A DNA stretch of 46,902 nt from JAJRZX01 sp964407495 (GCA_964407495.1 CAYOVP010000013.1:1-46902); one strand, 5' to 3'; counted from the stretch's first letter, positions 33,157 through 42,470 are shown. Program-made: numbers and translations. The notes: generated by a model not told the origin, from the sequence alone.

Positions 33157-33933
33157 TTACTTCCTGGTCATTGAGATTATAAAGGTTATTATGAAAAAGA
33201 CCGCGCAGAGGAGTATGAAAACGGGGCCTGGCGGCAGGTCTGCCACTTGAGATATGAGTATGCCGAGGATGGCCGAGGCAATGCCGAAGGTCATACTCCA
33301 CTTCATGTATCCCCTGATACTCCGGGAGATATTCTTTGCCGAGGCCGCCGGCACGATTACGAGAGAGCCCATCATGAGTGCACCGACGAAGCGTATGCCC
33401 TGGGCCACGGAGACAGCGAAGATGAGCAGATAGACAAGGTCCAAGAGTTTTGTTCGTATGCCCACGGAGTGTGCTATTTCCGGGGAGATCATGTTGAGTG
33501 TGATGGTTTTGTAGATGGTGAAGACGAGGATGATGAGAACAATGGAGATGGCTATGGATATGAGCGATTCTGTCCAGCCGAGTTTAAGGATATTACCGAA
33601 GAGGGCTTCGAGGAGTTCGTGTTCCGGGGTGATGAGGGCTCCGAGTGCGAGACTCGAGGTGAAGAAGACGCCTACAATGGTGTCTATTGGCAGGGTGGAC
33701 CTGTTCTGCACGGCCCAGATGCCGAGTACTGCCACGAGTAGGAAGGCGAGGGCGCCTATAAAGGGGTTTATGTTCAGAAGGAGCGCTATAGCGAGGCCAG
33801 GAAGGGCCACATGCGAGAGGGCGTCTCCAACGAGGGCCATCCGCTTGAGCACGGCAAATGAGCCGAGGAGGCTTGCCGCGGCGGCCACGAAGGCCGCGAC
33901 TATGATGGGCAGGATGATGTTATGCATTGGCAT
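33157..33933 (-). CDS. Metal ABC transporter permease (ZnuB/MntB family)
   Basis: 258 residues with about eight membrane segments and the family motifs KRMALVGDALSHVALPG and the late FVGALMMGSLVIVPAASA. It forms the channel for zinc or manganese uptake with the ATPase encoded just upstream. No substrate-binding protein gene and no Fur/Zur-type gene are in the window. Confidence 0.93.
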   Translation of the reverse strand: MPMHNIILPIIVAAFVAAAASLLGSFAVLKRMALVGDALSHVALPGLAIALLLNINPFIGALAFLLVAVLGIWAVQNRSTLPIDTIVGVFFTSSLALGALITPEHELLEALFGNILKLGWTESLISIAISIVLIILVFTIYKTITLNMISPEIAHSVGIRTKLLDLVYLLIFAVSVAQGIRFVGALMMGSLVIVPAASAKNISRSIRGYMKWSMTFGIASAILGILISQVADLPPGPVFILLCAVFFIITFIISMTRK

Positions 33934-33954
33934 GCCTCTGTTTTGTGCCCATTC

Positions 33955-34644
33955 TCAGCCGTGTCTGTGTTTGAAGAAGGCGTTCTCACCGCCATAAAGG
34001 CGTTGGAGTTGTTCGGGGGTAAGGACTTCTCTGGGTTTGCCTATGCAGAGGGTCTTTCGGTTGATGCATAGGACCATGGCGGCGTGCGAGTATACGACGT
34101 TCAGGTCGTGCGAGACGAGTATGACCGTGAGGCCTAGGTTATCCTTCAGGTGTGTTATCATGTTGTATATGGATTCCTGGCCTGTTACGTCTATGTCTGC
34201 GGTGGGTTCGTCGAAGAGGAGGACGTCCGGGTCTCCGAGCACGGCCCATGCAACGAGTATCCTCTGGCGCTGGCCCACGGAGACCTCGCCAAAGCCCTCT
34301 TTCAGTATAGAGGGGTCGAGTTGTACATAGTCAAGGACGACGCGTATACGGTCTTCGGTGGGATTTTCGCGTCTTAGGCCGAAGAACTCGCGTACAGTGA
34401 GAGGGATATCTGTCTCGATGTCGAGGCGTTGAGGTACGTAGCCCTTTCGTGCGCCGTCTCGCCATCTTATGGCGCCTGTAGATGGGAGAAGGCCGAGTAG
34501 CGCCTTGAGGAGCACGGTCTTTCCAGCGCCGTTTGGTCCGATGATGGCGAGGATGGAGTTCCTTTCGAGCGTGAAGTTCAGGTTCTCGAGGACCCTTACC
34601 CCGCCGAGTTCCACGCTCAAGTCTCTTACCTCTAACAAACTCAT
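33955..34644 (-). CDS. Metal ABC transporter ATP-binding protein (ZnuC/MntA family)
   Basis: 229 residues. Walker A GPNGAGKTVLL, signature VSVGQRQR in place of LSGGQ, Walker B VLLFDEPTADID and H-loop VSHDLNVV. The changed signature (two substitutions) is unusual but the remaining ATPase residues are intact. It lies 21 nt upstream of the permease gene. Confidence 0.93.
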   Translation of the reverse strand: MSLLEVRDLSVELGGVRVLENLNFTLERNSILAIIGPNGAGKTVLLKALLGLLPSTGAIRWRDGARKGYVPQRLDIETDIPLTVREFFGLRRENPTEDRIRVVLDYVQLDPSILKEGFGEVSVGQRQRILVAWAVLGDPDVLLFDEPTADIDVTGQESIYNMITHLKDNLGLTVILVSHDLNVVYSHAAMVLCINRKTLCIGKPREVLTPEQLQRLYGGENAFFKHRHG

Positions 34645-34890
34645 AGCATTACAATATCATACGTATCGAAGAGTTGTGTCAAGGTTTATTTGGCATGCCT
34701 CGGCAGTAGCGGGCCCATTCCTTGCTTTTCTCTGGCTGAAGACCCCTTCGGAGGTCGATGTCCAGGAAAGACTGCATGAAGTTTTTTTACTCTTCTGCAG
34801 GGGGGGCTGGTGTTCGGTGTAGTGTGTTGGTCTGTAACCGGCCATTATGGTGCATCTAGGGAATCTGCAGGGGGGGGGGAGAATTAGACC

Positions 34891-34936
34891 TTGACAAAGC
34901 AAGGGTCCCGTGTAATATAGTAAGTGCTTACTTACC
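34891..34936 (+). promoter_or_regulatory. Promoter and operator of the TetR-TolC-MFP-RND operon
   Basis: TTGACA (34891-34896), 16 nt, then TAATAT (34913-34918) overlapped by the near-palindrome AGTAAG-TG-CTTACT and TACC. The block 34910-34936 is identical to 497-523 in front of the HlyD/ABC exporter. The TetR start codon is 19 nt further on, fitting autorepression. The preceding 34645-34890 has no gene. Confidence 0.8.
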
Positions 34937-34954
34937 AAACCTTGGGGGTTACTA

Positions 34955-35572
34955 TTGGGCACTACTCAGAAAAAGCGTCTACCTGCGGAAGAGAGAAAGG
35001 ACCAGATAGTGAGGGTTGCCAAGGCTCTCTTTGTGAAGAAGGGCTTCAAGGGCACCACTACGCGGGAGATAGCGCGGAAGGCCGGCATAAGCGAGGCCGT
35101 GATATACAAGTATTTTGCCCACAAGGAGGACCTGTACAAGGCGATTATCGACAGTGAGTGTGACGACAGCATGGGCAGGTCCAGGCTCTTCAGTGATCTC
35201 GAGGGCAAGTCTGGGCGAGAACTTTTCAATTCGCTGGCGGTTTTTCTCCTGAGGGAGCACTCACGCGACCAGATGCTCATGCGTCTTCTCATGCGAAGCG
35301 CTCTGGAGCAACAGGACCTCTCGGGCGTTTTCATCAGGACAAAGGGCCTCGAACTAATTGAGTTTCTCGAGAAGAACATTAAGGCCCTCGTGGAGGAGGG
35401 TGTGTTCAAGGAAGTCAATCCTGGTCTTGCGGCCAGGGCCTTTCTCGGCATGGTTCTGCATTATGTCATCAGTCAGGAGATATACGGGCTCAAGAAGTAC
35501 TATTCCTTTTCCATAGAGGAGACTGCCCGTACTTTTGTGGATATTTTTTTTGATGGTATCAGCAGGAGGTAG
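34955..35572 (+). CDS. TetR/AcrR-family repressor of the efflux operon
   Basis: 205 residues from TTG 34955. Helix-turn-helix at about 20-66 (AKALFVKKGFKGTTTREIA, KAGISEAVIYKYFAHKEDLY) is followed by the variable ligand-binding helical domain. It lies directly behind its own operator and 2 nt before the tolC-like gene, so it is the first gene of the efflux operon. The same operator at 497-523 suggests that it also controls the ABC exporter 34 kb away (inference). Confidence 0.93.
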   Translation: MGTTQKKRLPAEERKDQIVRVAKALFVKKGFKGTTTREIARKAGISEAVIYKYFAHKEDLYKAIIDSECDDSMGRSRLFSDLEGKSGRELFNSLAVFLLREHSRDQMLMRLLMRSALEQQDLSGVFIRTKGLELIEFLEKNIKALVEEGVFKEVNPGLAARAFLGMVLHYVISQEIYGLKKYYSFSIEETARTFVDIFFDGISRR

Positions 35573-35574
35573 TA

Positions 35575-36924
35575 ATGTCAGGTCTTGTCTCTCGTCTACC
35601 AGGTGGTCTGAAGAGGATTGGTCTCTCTGTCCTATTGTTTTTAATTCCGGCGCTGGCCTTTGTTCTGGCCCCATGGGGCCTGGTATATGCTGGCGAGGCT
35701 TCTTCCACTTCTATCATTACCCTCGATGAGGCCTACCGTCGTGCCGTTCTTGGTCACGAGGACGTTCAGATAGCGGGCGAGGACGTGGTCATTGCACAAA
35801 AAGGCGTCAGAAAGGCGGACTCCGAGTTCTTTCCAACCATAAGTGCTGAGGGGACGTATCAGAAGTTTACGACCACGAAGCGCGTAAGCGGTTTTCTCCT
35901 TCAGCCCGACAACAGCCGCGAGTTCGACCTCCTGGTGAGCCAGCCCATCTTCAACGGCGGTTCGTCGTGGCATGGAAGAAAGGCCGCGCTCCTCTCGGTA
36001 AGGAAGTCGGAGGAGGGCAGGAAAGAGGCGGGCGAGAACATAATGCTCGGCACGGCACGGGCCTTTTTCGATGTTCTCAAGGCCCAGAAAGAGGTGGATA
36101 TCGAGGAGGCCGCTCTCGAGAGGGCAAAGAGCCGCAGGGATGTCGCCTCGGCGAGGTTCGAGGTGGGTGAGGTAACGAGGTCTGATCTTCTCCGCGCCGA
36201 GTCCGAGGTGGCAGGGGCCGAGGCGGCCCTGATCTCGGCAAAGAGCGCGCTACGTAATGCGCGGAGCCTATTTAGGCGTTTTGTGCCTGTTGAGGGCGAT
36301 TTTACACTTCAAGACCCCGGCATCACCGCAGACCCTGACCTCGATACCAAGGACCTCGTCAGCATTGCCTACAAGAATCGTCTCGACCTTACGGAGACGG
36401 AACTTGACAAGAGGATAGCGCAGATGGGGGTCAAGCAGGCCTGGGCAGGCTTTCTTCCCAGTCTCAGGGTAGACGGGCTCTATTCTCGAAGAGACCGGGA
36501 TCCGACTACGAGTTTCCTGCTCAAGGAGTCCATCTCTGCCACGGTTGTTCTCACCTACCCGCTCTTTGAGGGCGGGCTCAGGGTAGCGGAGATGGGTGAG
36601 GCGCGCGCCAGGGAACGGATAGAGGGGTTGAGGCTCAGGTCTCTGAAGAAAGACATCGTTGTTCAGGTACGTCAGGCCTATAACAATGTGCGCGAGAAAG
36701 AGGCGGTCATAATGTCCCTGGAGCGCAGGCTCAAGTTCGCCAGAGAGAACTACAGGATGGTCTTCGAGCAGTTCAAGAATGGTGTGGCTACGAGCGTGGA
36801 CGTAACAGACGCTAACGCCGAACTCCTCAGGGCCGACCGGTCGCTCAAGAACGCGCGTTTTGACCTCGAGGTCGCTGTAGTGGAACTCAAGTTTGCCATG
36901 GGCACGCTCCACAACGAGATATGA
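35575..36924 (+). CDS. TolC-family outer-membrane efflux protein
   Basis: 449 residues. Signal-like segment near 15-40, then two repeats of the outer-membrane efflux domain with long coiled helices (SEEGRKEAGENIMLG, RDVASARFEVGEVTRSDLLRAESEV, FKNGVATSVDVTDANAELL). It forms the outer-membrane exit duct for the MFP-RND pair downstream. It may also serve the TolC-less ABC exporter at 686 that shares the operator. ATG 35575 is 2 nt after the tetR stop. Confidence 0.94.
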   Translation: MSGLVSRLPGGLKRIGLSVLLFLIPALAFVLAPWGLVYAGEASSTSIITLDEAYRRAVLGHEDVQIAGEDVVIAQKGVRKADSEFFPTISAEGTYQKFTTTKRVSGFLLQPDNSREFDLLVSQPIFNGGSSWHGRKAALLSVRKSEEGRKEAGENIMLGTARAFFDVLKAQKEVDIEEAALERAKSRRDVASARFEVGEVTRSDLLRAESEVAGAEAALISAKSALRNARSLFRRFVPVEGDFTLQDPGITADPDLDTKDLVSIAYKNRLDLTETELDKRIAQMGVKQAWAGFLPSLRVDGLYSRRDRDPTTSFLLKESISATVVLTYPLFEGGLRVAEMGEARARERIEGLRLRSLKKDIVVQVRQAYNNVREKEAVIMSLERRLKFARENYRMVFEQFKNGVATSVDVTDANAELLRADRSLKNARFDLEVAVVELKFAMGTLHNEI

Positions 36925-37067
36925 AAGGGTCTTTTCTCAAGCCTCCAAGGCTGTAATTATTCGCAATTTCTTGTTTTTTTTCTCCGCTTTCAAGAGTGCC
37001 TTGGCCGCATGCAGGATGGTGTTCTTGTTGGCCCTGGTTAGGCGCAAAAAAACGGTTATCTTTGCTC

Positions 37068-37093
37068 CACTTTCTTTTTCACGAAAGAGAGTG
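37068..37093 (+). repeat. Degenerate hairpin repeat before the MFP gene
   Basis: CTTTGCTCCACTTTC and the partly diverged GAAAGAGAGTG flank a TTTTTCAC loop, T-rich strand on plus, 49 nt before the ATG. Upstream is GGCGCAAAAAAACGG, the usual context of the family. Confidence 0.7.
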
Positions 37094-37141
37094 AAAAAAA
37101 CTTCTTTTTCATGTCCTGATTTTTTCAAGAAGAGGTCTTTC

Positions 37142-38308
37142 ATGGGTGCTCGACTGAGGTTTTCTCTTGTTTTGGTCTGTTTTTTCGTACTTGTTTCGGC
37201 CATTCCTGCTCTCGGGTCTGATGGGAGGCCCGGCAAGAGGGGTAAGCCTGGTGCCAGGGCCGGAGGGCCTCCGCCTGTCAGGGTCCTCGTACAGCCCCTC
37301 TCCCGTGGGCTCATCGCACCGGATGCCGATTTTACAGGCACCATATACTTCAGGACTGTATCGGACGTTGCCGCCGAGACCAACGGCAAGGTACGCGCAG
37401 TAATGTTCGAGGAGGGAAGGCGCGTAAAAAAGGGCTCGGTTCTCGTCTCTCTAAGCGCAGAGAGGCTGAAAAAGGATATTGAGGCAAAGAAGGCCTCACG
37501 CGAGGAGGTGCTGGCAAAACTTGCAAAGGCAGAGAAAGACCTTAAGAGGGCTGATGTCCTCTTTGAGAAAAGACTCCTTCCGGAGAAGGACCATGACCAG
37601 TACAGGTTTACAGCGGAGGGCCTCAGGGGCAGGGCCAGGGCCCTGGAGGCAGAGATAGAGCGCCTTGGCATAGAACTCTCTTACAAGGAGATAAGGGCGC
37701 CCTTTGATGGCGTTGTACTGGAGAAGAAGGTTGAGAAGGGCGAGTGGGTGAACCCTGGCGTCGTTGTTGCGACCCTGGCCGATGATTCTATTGTGGACCT
37801 TGTGGTGAACGTGCCGCAGAGGGCCCTGCCGTACATAAGGCCCGGCCTGGGTGTTGAGGTTGGTCTTGGAGAGAGAAGGTTCAGGGCAAGGGTCTTCAGC
37901 CTGATACCCCGCGGCGACTTGAGGACCAGGACCTTTCCGGTGAAGATACGCCTGAAGAACAGGCAGAAAGGGCTTGGCCAGGGCATGGAGGCGCATGTGC
38001 GGCTTCCTGTCGGCAAGAAGGTGAGAACCTTCCTCGTGAACAGGGACGCCCTTACGTCTTTCATGGGCAGGACGGTCGTCTTTGCCGCTCTCGATGGCAA
38101 AGCAGTGATGATACCCGTGAAGGTGACGGGCTACAGGGGGCAACTCGTTGGCATCAGTGCCGCAGGCCCTGGCCCTGGCCTTGGGCCAGGCATGGCCATA
38201 GTGATAAAGGGCAATGAACGCCTGAGGCCCGGGCAGCTGGTGATAGGCATGAAGGGTGGAAAGAGCGGGGGGAGAAAAAAAGTCGTGGGAAGAGGCAGGA
38301 TGAGATGA
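37142..38308 (+). CDS. RND-type membrane-fusion protein (periplasmic adaptor)
   Basis: 388 residues from ATG 37142 (AAGAGGT upstream). Signal peptide (FSLVLVCFFVLVSAIPALG), a Gly/Arg/Pro-rich linker, lipoyl halves (VSAETNGK-like AAETNGKVRAVMFEEGRRV, IRAPFDGVVLEKKVEKGEWV), a short helical hairpin and the beta-barrel domain. It couples the RND pump to TolC. Confidence 0.93.
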   Translation: MGARLRFSLVLVCFFVLVSAIPALGSDGRPGKRGKPGARAGGPPPVRVLVQPLSRGLIAPDADFTGTIYFRTVSDVAAETNGKVRAVMFEEGRRVKKGSVLVSLSAERLKKDIEAKKASREEVLAKLAKAEKDLKRADVLFEKRLLPEKDHDQYRFTAEGLRGRARALEAEIERLGIELSYKEIRAPFDGVVLEKKVEKGEWVNPGVVVATLADDSIVDLVVNVPQRALPYIRPGLGVEVGLGERRFRARVFSLIPRGDLRTRTFPVKIRLKNRQKGLGQGMEAHVRLPVGKKVRTFLVNRDALTSFMGRTVVFAALDGKAVMIPVKVTGYRGQLVGISAAGPGPGLGPGMAIVIKGNERLRPGQLVIGMKGGKSGGRKKVVGRGRMR

Positions 38309-38398
38309 GGAATTGAGGCGGGCTTACCTCCGAGGTGTGGATATAGGGTAAGGAGAGAGGAGTTTTTTGTTCGGGGCTTGCCCGCATCTGGAAAGATT

Positions 38399-38420
38399 CC
38401 ACTTTTTTTGAAAAAAGTGG
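38399..38420. repeat. Short CCAC hairpin, possible repeat remnant
   Basis: CCACTTTTTTTG and AAAAAAGTGG form a hairpin resembling a shortened member of the repeat family. It lies in the 228-nt gap between MFP and RND genes. Confidence 0.55.
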
Positions 38421-38536
38421 CGTGAAGCGAAACGTGCCCCCAATGGCCTTGTGACCTTAGGAACGAGCATAGGGCAGGGTTTGCCCTCTTGGACAATGGT
38501 AGTCTCGTCTCAAGGAACTGAGACAGAAGGAATACC

Positions 38537-41500
38537 TTGGATACAGTCAAATTTTCCATAAAAAAGCCCGTAACCGTCATAGTGGGCGTCATCCTCGTCG
38601 CTCTCTTCGGCCTCATCGGGCTCTTTTCCATGCCCTACCAGTTGAGCCCCAATGTCTCCATGCCAGAGATAGCAGTCTCAACGGTCTGGCCCGGGGCCAC
38701 GCCTCTCGAGGTGGAGCGCGACATCATCGAGGAGCAGGAGAAGGTACTTAAGGGTATCGCAGGCCTCGAGAGCATGGAGAGCACCTCCCTCGACAACATG
38801 GGCACCATTACCCTGCGTTTCTCCATCAAGACCGATGTAGATGACGCCCTGCTCCGCGTCTCCAACAAACTCGCAGAAGTACGGAGTTACCCCGAGAATG
38901 TCGAGCGCCCCGTGATCAACGCCACGGGCACGGAGACAGCGCCGGTTATCTGGAACATACTAAAGCCCCTTCCGGGCAACTCCACGCCGATATACACGTA
39001 CCGCACCTTCTTCGAGAACGAGGTCCGCCAGCGCCTCGAACGTGTAGAGGGTGTTGCCGACCTCATGGTCGCCGGGGGGCGCGCAAAGGAAGTCCATATC
39101 ATAATCAGGCCAGAGCGACTGGCCTCTCTCGGCATCTCCATTACAGAACTCTCGGCAGTACTTGCGGCCAACAACGTAAACATAGCCGCTGGAACAATGG
39201 GTGTTGGGCGGCGTGAGTACCGCATACGCACAGTCGGCGAGGCACGCAGGCCAGAGGCCCTCTCGCGCATGGTCATACGGGATACGGGTCAGGAACGTAT
39301 CCGCCTGAGTGATATCGCTACTGTTCGTTATGGTTACAGGAAGGCCGATGTGGCCATGTTCCAGGACGGCAACGAGGGTATAGCCGTTGGTATAAAACCA
39401 GAGCCAGATGCCAATATACTGGAACTTACGGACAGGGTTGAAAAGGTCGTGAAAGACCTTAACAGGGGACTCCTCAAGGACAACGGCCTCTCCTTTTCCT
39501 GGGTCTATGACCAGCGCCCCTATATTAACGGGGCCATAGGTCTCGTGAGAAAGAACATGATAATAGGCGGTGCGCTGGCCGTCATAACCCTCCTCGTCTT
39601 TCTCGGGAGTTTCTCCTCCACCCTCGTGGTGGCAGTTGCCATTCCTGTGAGCATAGTGGGTACATTTCTCTTCATGGCCCTCCTTGGGCGCAATCTCAAT
39701 GTCGTGAGCCTGGCGGGCATAAGTTTTGCCGTTGGCATGCTCGTTGACAATTCCATTGTTGTCCTTGAGAACATAGACAGGCACCTTCATATGGGAAAGA
39801 GCGCCTTTCGCGCGGCCTATGACGGGGCGGTAGAGGTCTGGGGGGCTGTCTTCGCCTCCACCATGACCACGATCGCCGTCTTTCTTCCCGTAATTTTCAT
39901 GAAGGACGAGGCCGGTCAACTCTTTCGAGACATTGCACTTGCCATTACCTTCAGCGTGGCCCTCAGCCTCGTTGTCTCCGTGACGGTCATCCCCATGCTC
40001 TCCAACAAACTCATGGCCCTTGCCCAGAAGAGGGAAGCAGGCGGCAGGATCAGGAGGGGGTATTTCCTGACCTCTCTTGGAGAAGGGGTCGTAGGCGCTT
40101 ACATGTCTCTTGTGGGCTGGGCGATAAAGACGCCGCTTACGCGTCTTCTCACGATATTTACCCTCCTTGTCCTTGCCGGCGGCTCGGTCTTTTTTCTCAT
40201 GCCAAAGATGGAGTACCTGCCCCAGGGCAACCGGAACCTCCTCATGAACATACTCATCCCCCCGCCGGGCATCTCCTATGCAGAGCGGCGCAATGTCTGG
40301 ACAGAGAACATCTTCAAGACCATCGAGCCCCACCTGCACAGGGAGGCAGGCGGTCTGCCTGCCATAAAACACACCTTTTACGTCGGGTCCAGCCAGTTCA
40401 CCCTCTTTGGGGCCATAGCCGAGGACCCCTCACGCGTACGCGAACTCATACCGCTCTTCAGGAGGGCCATCTTCAGCATACCCGGGTTTTTCGGCATCAG
40501 CACACAGGCCAGTATCTTCCAGACACGCCTTGGCCGGGGCCGCACCATAGACATCGACTTCAGCGGCCCGGACATAAATCGCCTGGTCATGGCCGCCGGC
40601 GCCACCTACGGGGCCCTCAAGAAAGAGATAGCCGATGTACAGATAAGGCCTGTGCCGTCTCTTGAGATACAGTTTCCCGAGGTACGTGTCATCCCCGATA
40701 GCGCCAGGCTCCGGGCCGCCGGTATGACGGTGCGCGACCTTGGCATAATAACGGACGTGCTCATGGACGGGAGGAAGATAGGCGACTTCAAGCCAGAGGG
40801 GAGCAAGAAGATAGACCTTGTCCTCAAGGCCCCGGAAGACCGCATAAAGACGCCCGAGGAACTCTACCGCACACAGATTACCACGCCATCGGGCGCCGTA
40901 GTGCCCATTTCAAGCCTATCTACCCTTGAGCGCACCAACGGCATAACGCAGATACGCCACCTCGAGAGGCTCCGAACCATCACGCTCCAGGTAACTCCCC
41001 CGCGCTACATTCCCCTCGAGTCGCTCATGGACGGTATAGAGAAGGACCTGCTGCCAGGCCTCAGAAAGGCCGGCGTCCTTACGGGCGTGAACGTGCGGAT
41101 GAGCGGCGCTGCCGACAAACTCACGGAGATGAGAAAGACGCTTCAGTGGAACTTCGTCCTTGCGGCCCTCATCACCTATCTCCTCATGTCTGCCCTCTTC
41201 GGCAACTTCATATACCCCCTCATAGTCATGTTCACCATTCCGCTTGCCGGTGCAGGAGGTTTCATAGGGCTCAGGCTCGTAAACATCTTCATCGCCTCAT
41301 CGCCCCTTGACATCCTCACCATGCTGGGGTTCATCATCCTCATCGGCGTAGTAGTCAACAACGCCATTCTCATAGTGCACCAGTCGCTCAACTTCATCCG
41401 CTTCGACGGCATGGAGCACAGGGAGGCCGTCCTGAAGGCCACGCGCACACGCCTGCGGCCCATATACATGAGCGCCTTTACGAGCGTTCTGGGAATGCTC

Positions 41501-41674
41501 CCCCTCGTGGTTGCCCCGGGCCCAGGCTCCGAACTCTACAGGGGACTTGGTAGCGTGGTCCTCGGCGGCCTTGCCCTATCCACTATCTTCACTGTCCTCG
41601 TCATACCGGCTCTTCTAATGTTCGTCATCAGGTTCGAGAGGCCCCGGAAGAGGCAATACGGGGAAGAGAAATAA
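38537..41674 (+). CDS. RND-superfamily efflux pump, inner-membrane subunit
   Basis: 1045 residues, full length, starting at TTG 38537 (AGAAGGAATACC upstream). Topology is the RND pattern: TM1, a porter domain of about 300 residues, TM2-6, TM7, a second porter domain and TM8-12. TM4 holds AVGMLVDNSIVVLENIDRH with the proton-relay Asp; the second Asp of AcrB is Asn here. Hydrophobe/amphiphile (HAE) rather than heavy-metal type is favoured. Fourth gene of the TetR-controlled operon. Confidence 0.95.
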   Translation: MDTVKFSIKKPVTVIVGVILVALFGLIGLFSMPYQLSPNVSMPEIAVSTVWPGATPLEVERDIIEEQEKVLKGIAGLESMESTSLDNMGTITLRFSIKTDVDDALLRVSNKLAEVRSYPENVERPVINATGTETAPVIWNILKPLPGNSTPIYTYRTFFENEVRQRLERVEGVADLMVAGGRAKEVHIIIRPERLASLGISITELSAVLAANNVNIAAGTMGVGRREYRIRTVGEARRPEALSRMVIRDTGQERIRLSDIATVRYGYRKADVAMFQDGNEGIAVGIKPEPDANILELTDRVEKVVKDLNRGLLKDNGLSFSWVYDQRPYINGAIGLVRKNMIIGGALAVITLLVFLGSFSSTLVVAVAIPVSIVGTFLFMALLGRNLNVVSLAGISFAVGMLVDNSIVVLENIDRHLHMGKSAFRAAYDGAVEVWGAVFASTMTTIAVFLPVIFMKDEAGQLFRDIALAITFSVALSLVVSVTVIPMLSNKLMALAQKREAGGRIRRGYFLTSLGEGVVGAYMSLVGWAIKTPLTRLLTIFTLLVLAGGSVFFLMPKMEYLPQGNRNLLMNILIPPPGISYAERRNVWTENIFKTIEPHLHREAGGLPAIKHTFYVGSSQFTLFGAIAEDPSRVRELIPLFRRAIFSIPGFFGISTQASIFQTRLGRGRTIDIDFSGPDINRLVMAAGATYGALKKEIADVQIRPVPSLEIQFPEVRVIPDSARLRAAGMTVRDLGIITDVLMDGRKIGDFKPEGSKKIDLVLKAPEDRIKTPEELYRTQITTPSGAVVPISSLSTLERTNGITQIRHLERLRTITLQVTPPRYIPLESLMDGIEKDLLPGLRKAGVLTGVNVRMSGAADKLTEMRKTLQWNFVLAALITYLLMSALFGNFIYPLIVMFTIPLAGAGGFIGLRLVNIFIASSPLDILTMLGFIILIGVVVNNAILIVHQSLNFIRFDGMEHREAVLKATRTRLRPIYMSAFTSVLGMLPLVVAPGPGSELYRGLGSVVLGGLALSTIFTVLVIPALLMFVIRFERPRKRQYGEEK

Positions 41675-41904
41675 TAAGGGGCGCGTTACAGATCCTGGTG
41701 ACCGGGCCGCTCTTCGCTCCAATCCCTTCACAAGCGGGAGTTTTCGCAAGACCCCTCTTCTCGACCATCCTGCCCTTGCCTTTTTGCGCGGGAAATGATA
41801 CTATCCGCATACCTGAAAAATGTATTGGCAGTGGCGCAAGCCCACCTGTGCCGAAGGCACGAGGTCTATCCCGCAATGATACGTGGAAACAAGGGAGACG
41901 CGAG

Positions 41905-42444
41905 ATGAGACGGAATGGGACTGTAAAGACTATGGCAACGGCACTTGGCGTATTGTTCCTGCTTTTGGCTGGCCTTTTCTCTGGCCAGGAAAGGGCGTTG
42001 GCAAGTTCCAATGGCACAACGGTCTTGGCACGGCAGAAACTCCAGACCATTCGTGCCAATTACCAGGCAATAAAGCGCATGAAGACCCTCCGGGCCGCCA
42101 TAGAGGGCGTCAACCCCGGAGAGAGCCTGCCTCCTTCCTGGCTCAGGAGGGTTGAGCCAGCCGAGGTCTGCATGATAACCAACAGGCACGAAGGCTCGCC
42201 CCAGGCACCCATTGTCCTGAGCGGCAAGACCTATTATGGCTCATGCGATGGCTGTGCAGAGAACCTGAGGCTCAACCCCTCGGTGCGTTTTGCCCGCGAC
42301 CCCTACAGCGGAAGGCTCGTCGACAAGGCCGAGGCCCTTACCTTTGCAGACGCATCTGGCAGGGTCTGGTACTTCGAGTCCGAGGCCAACAAGGCAAGGT
42401 TCCTTGGCCTTGCAGGAGAGGGCTCTCTTACCCTCAACGAATAG
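41905..42444 (+). CDS. Secreted TRASH-domain protein, likely metal-binding
   Basis: 179 residues from ATG 41905 (GGGAG upstream). Signal peptide (MATALGVLFLLLAGLFSG) and a C-terminal TRASH/MlpA-like domain: EVCMITNR, KTYYGSCDGCAENL, FARDPYSGRLVDKAEAL and RVWYFESEANKARF. The cysteine pair C-x2-C with the upstream Cys is a candidate metal site. It lies 230 nt after the RND gene and ends at a terminator. Confidence 0.82.
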   Translation: MRRNGTVKTMATALGVLFLLLAGLFSGQERALASSNGTTVLARQKLQTIRANYQAIKRMKTLRAAIEGVNPGESLPPSWLRRVEPAEVCMITNRHEGSPQAPIVLSGKTYYGSCDGCAENLRLNPSVRFARDPYSGRLVDKAEALTFADASGRVWYFESEANKARFLGLAGEGSLTLNE

Positions 42445-42470
42445 GCCTCTCAATAGAGCAGAGAGTAGTG

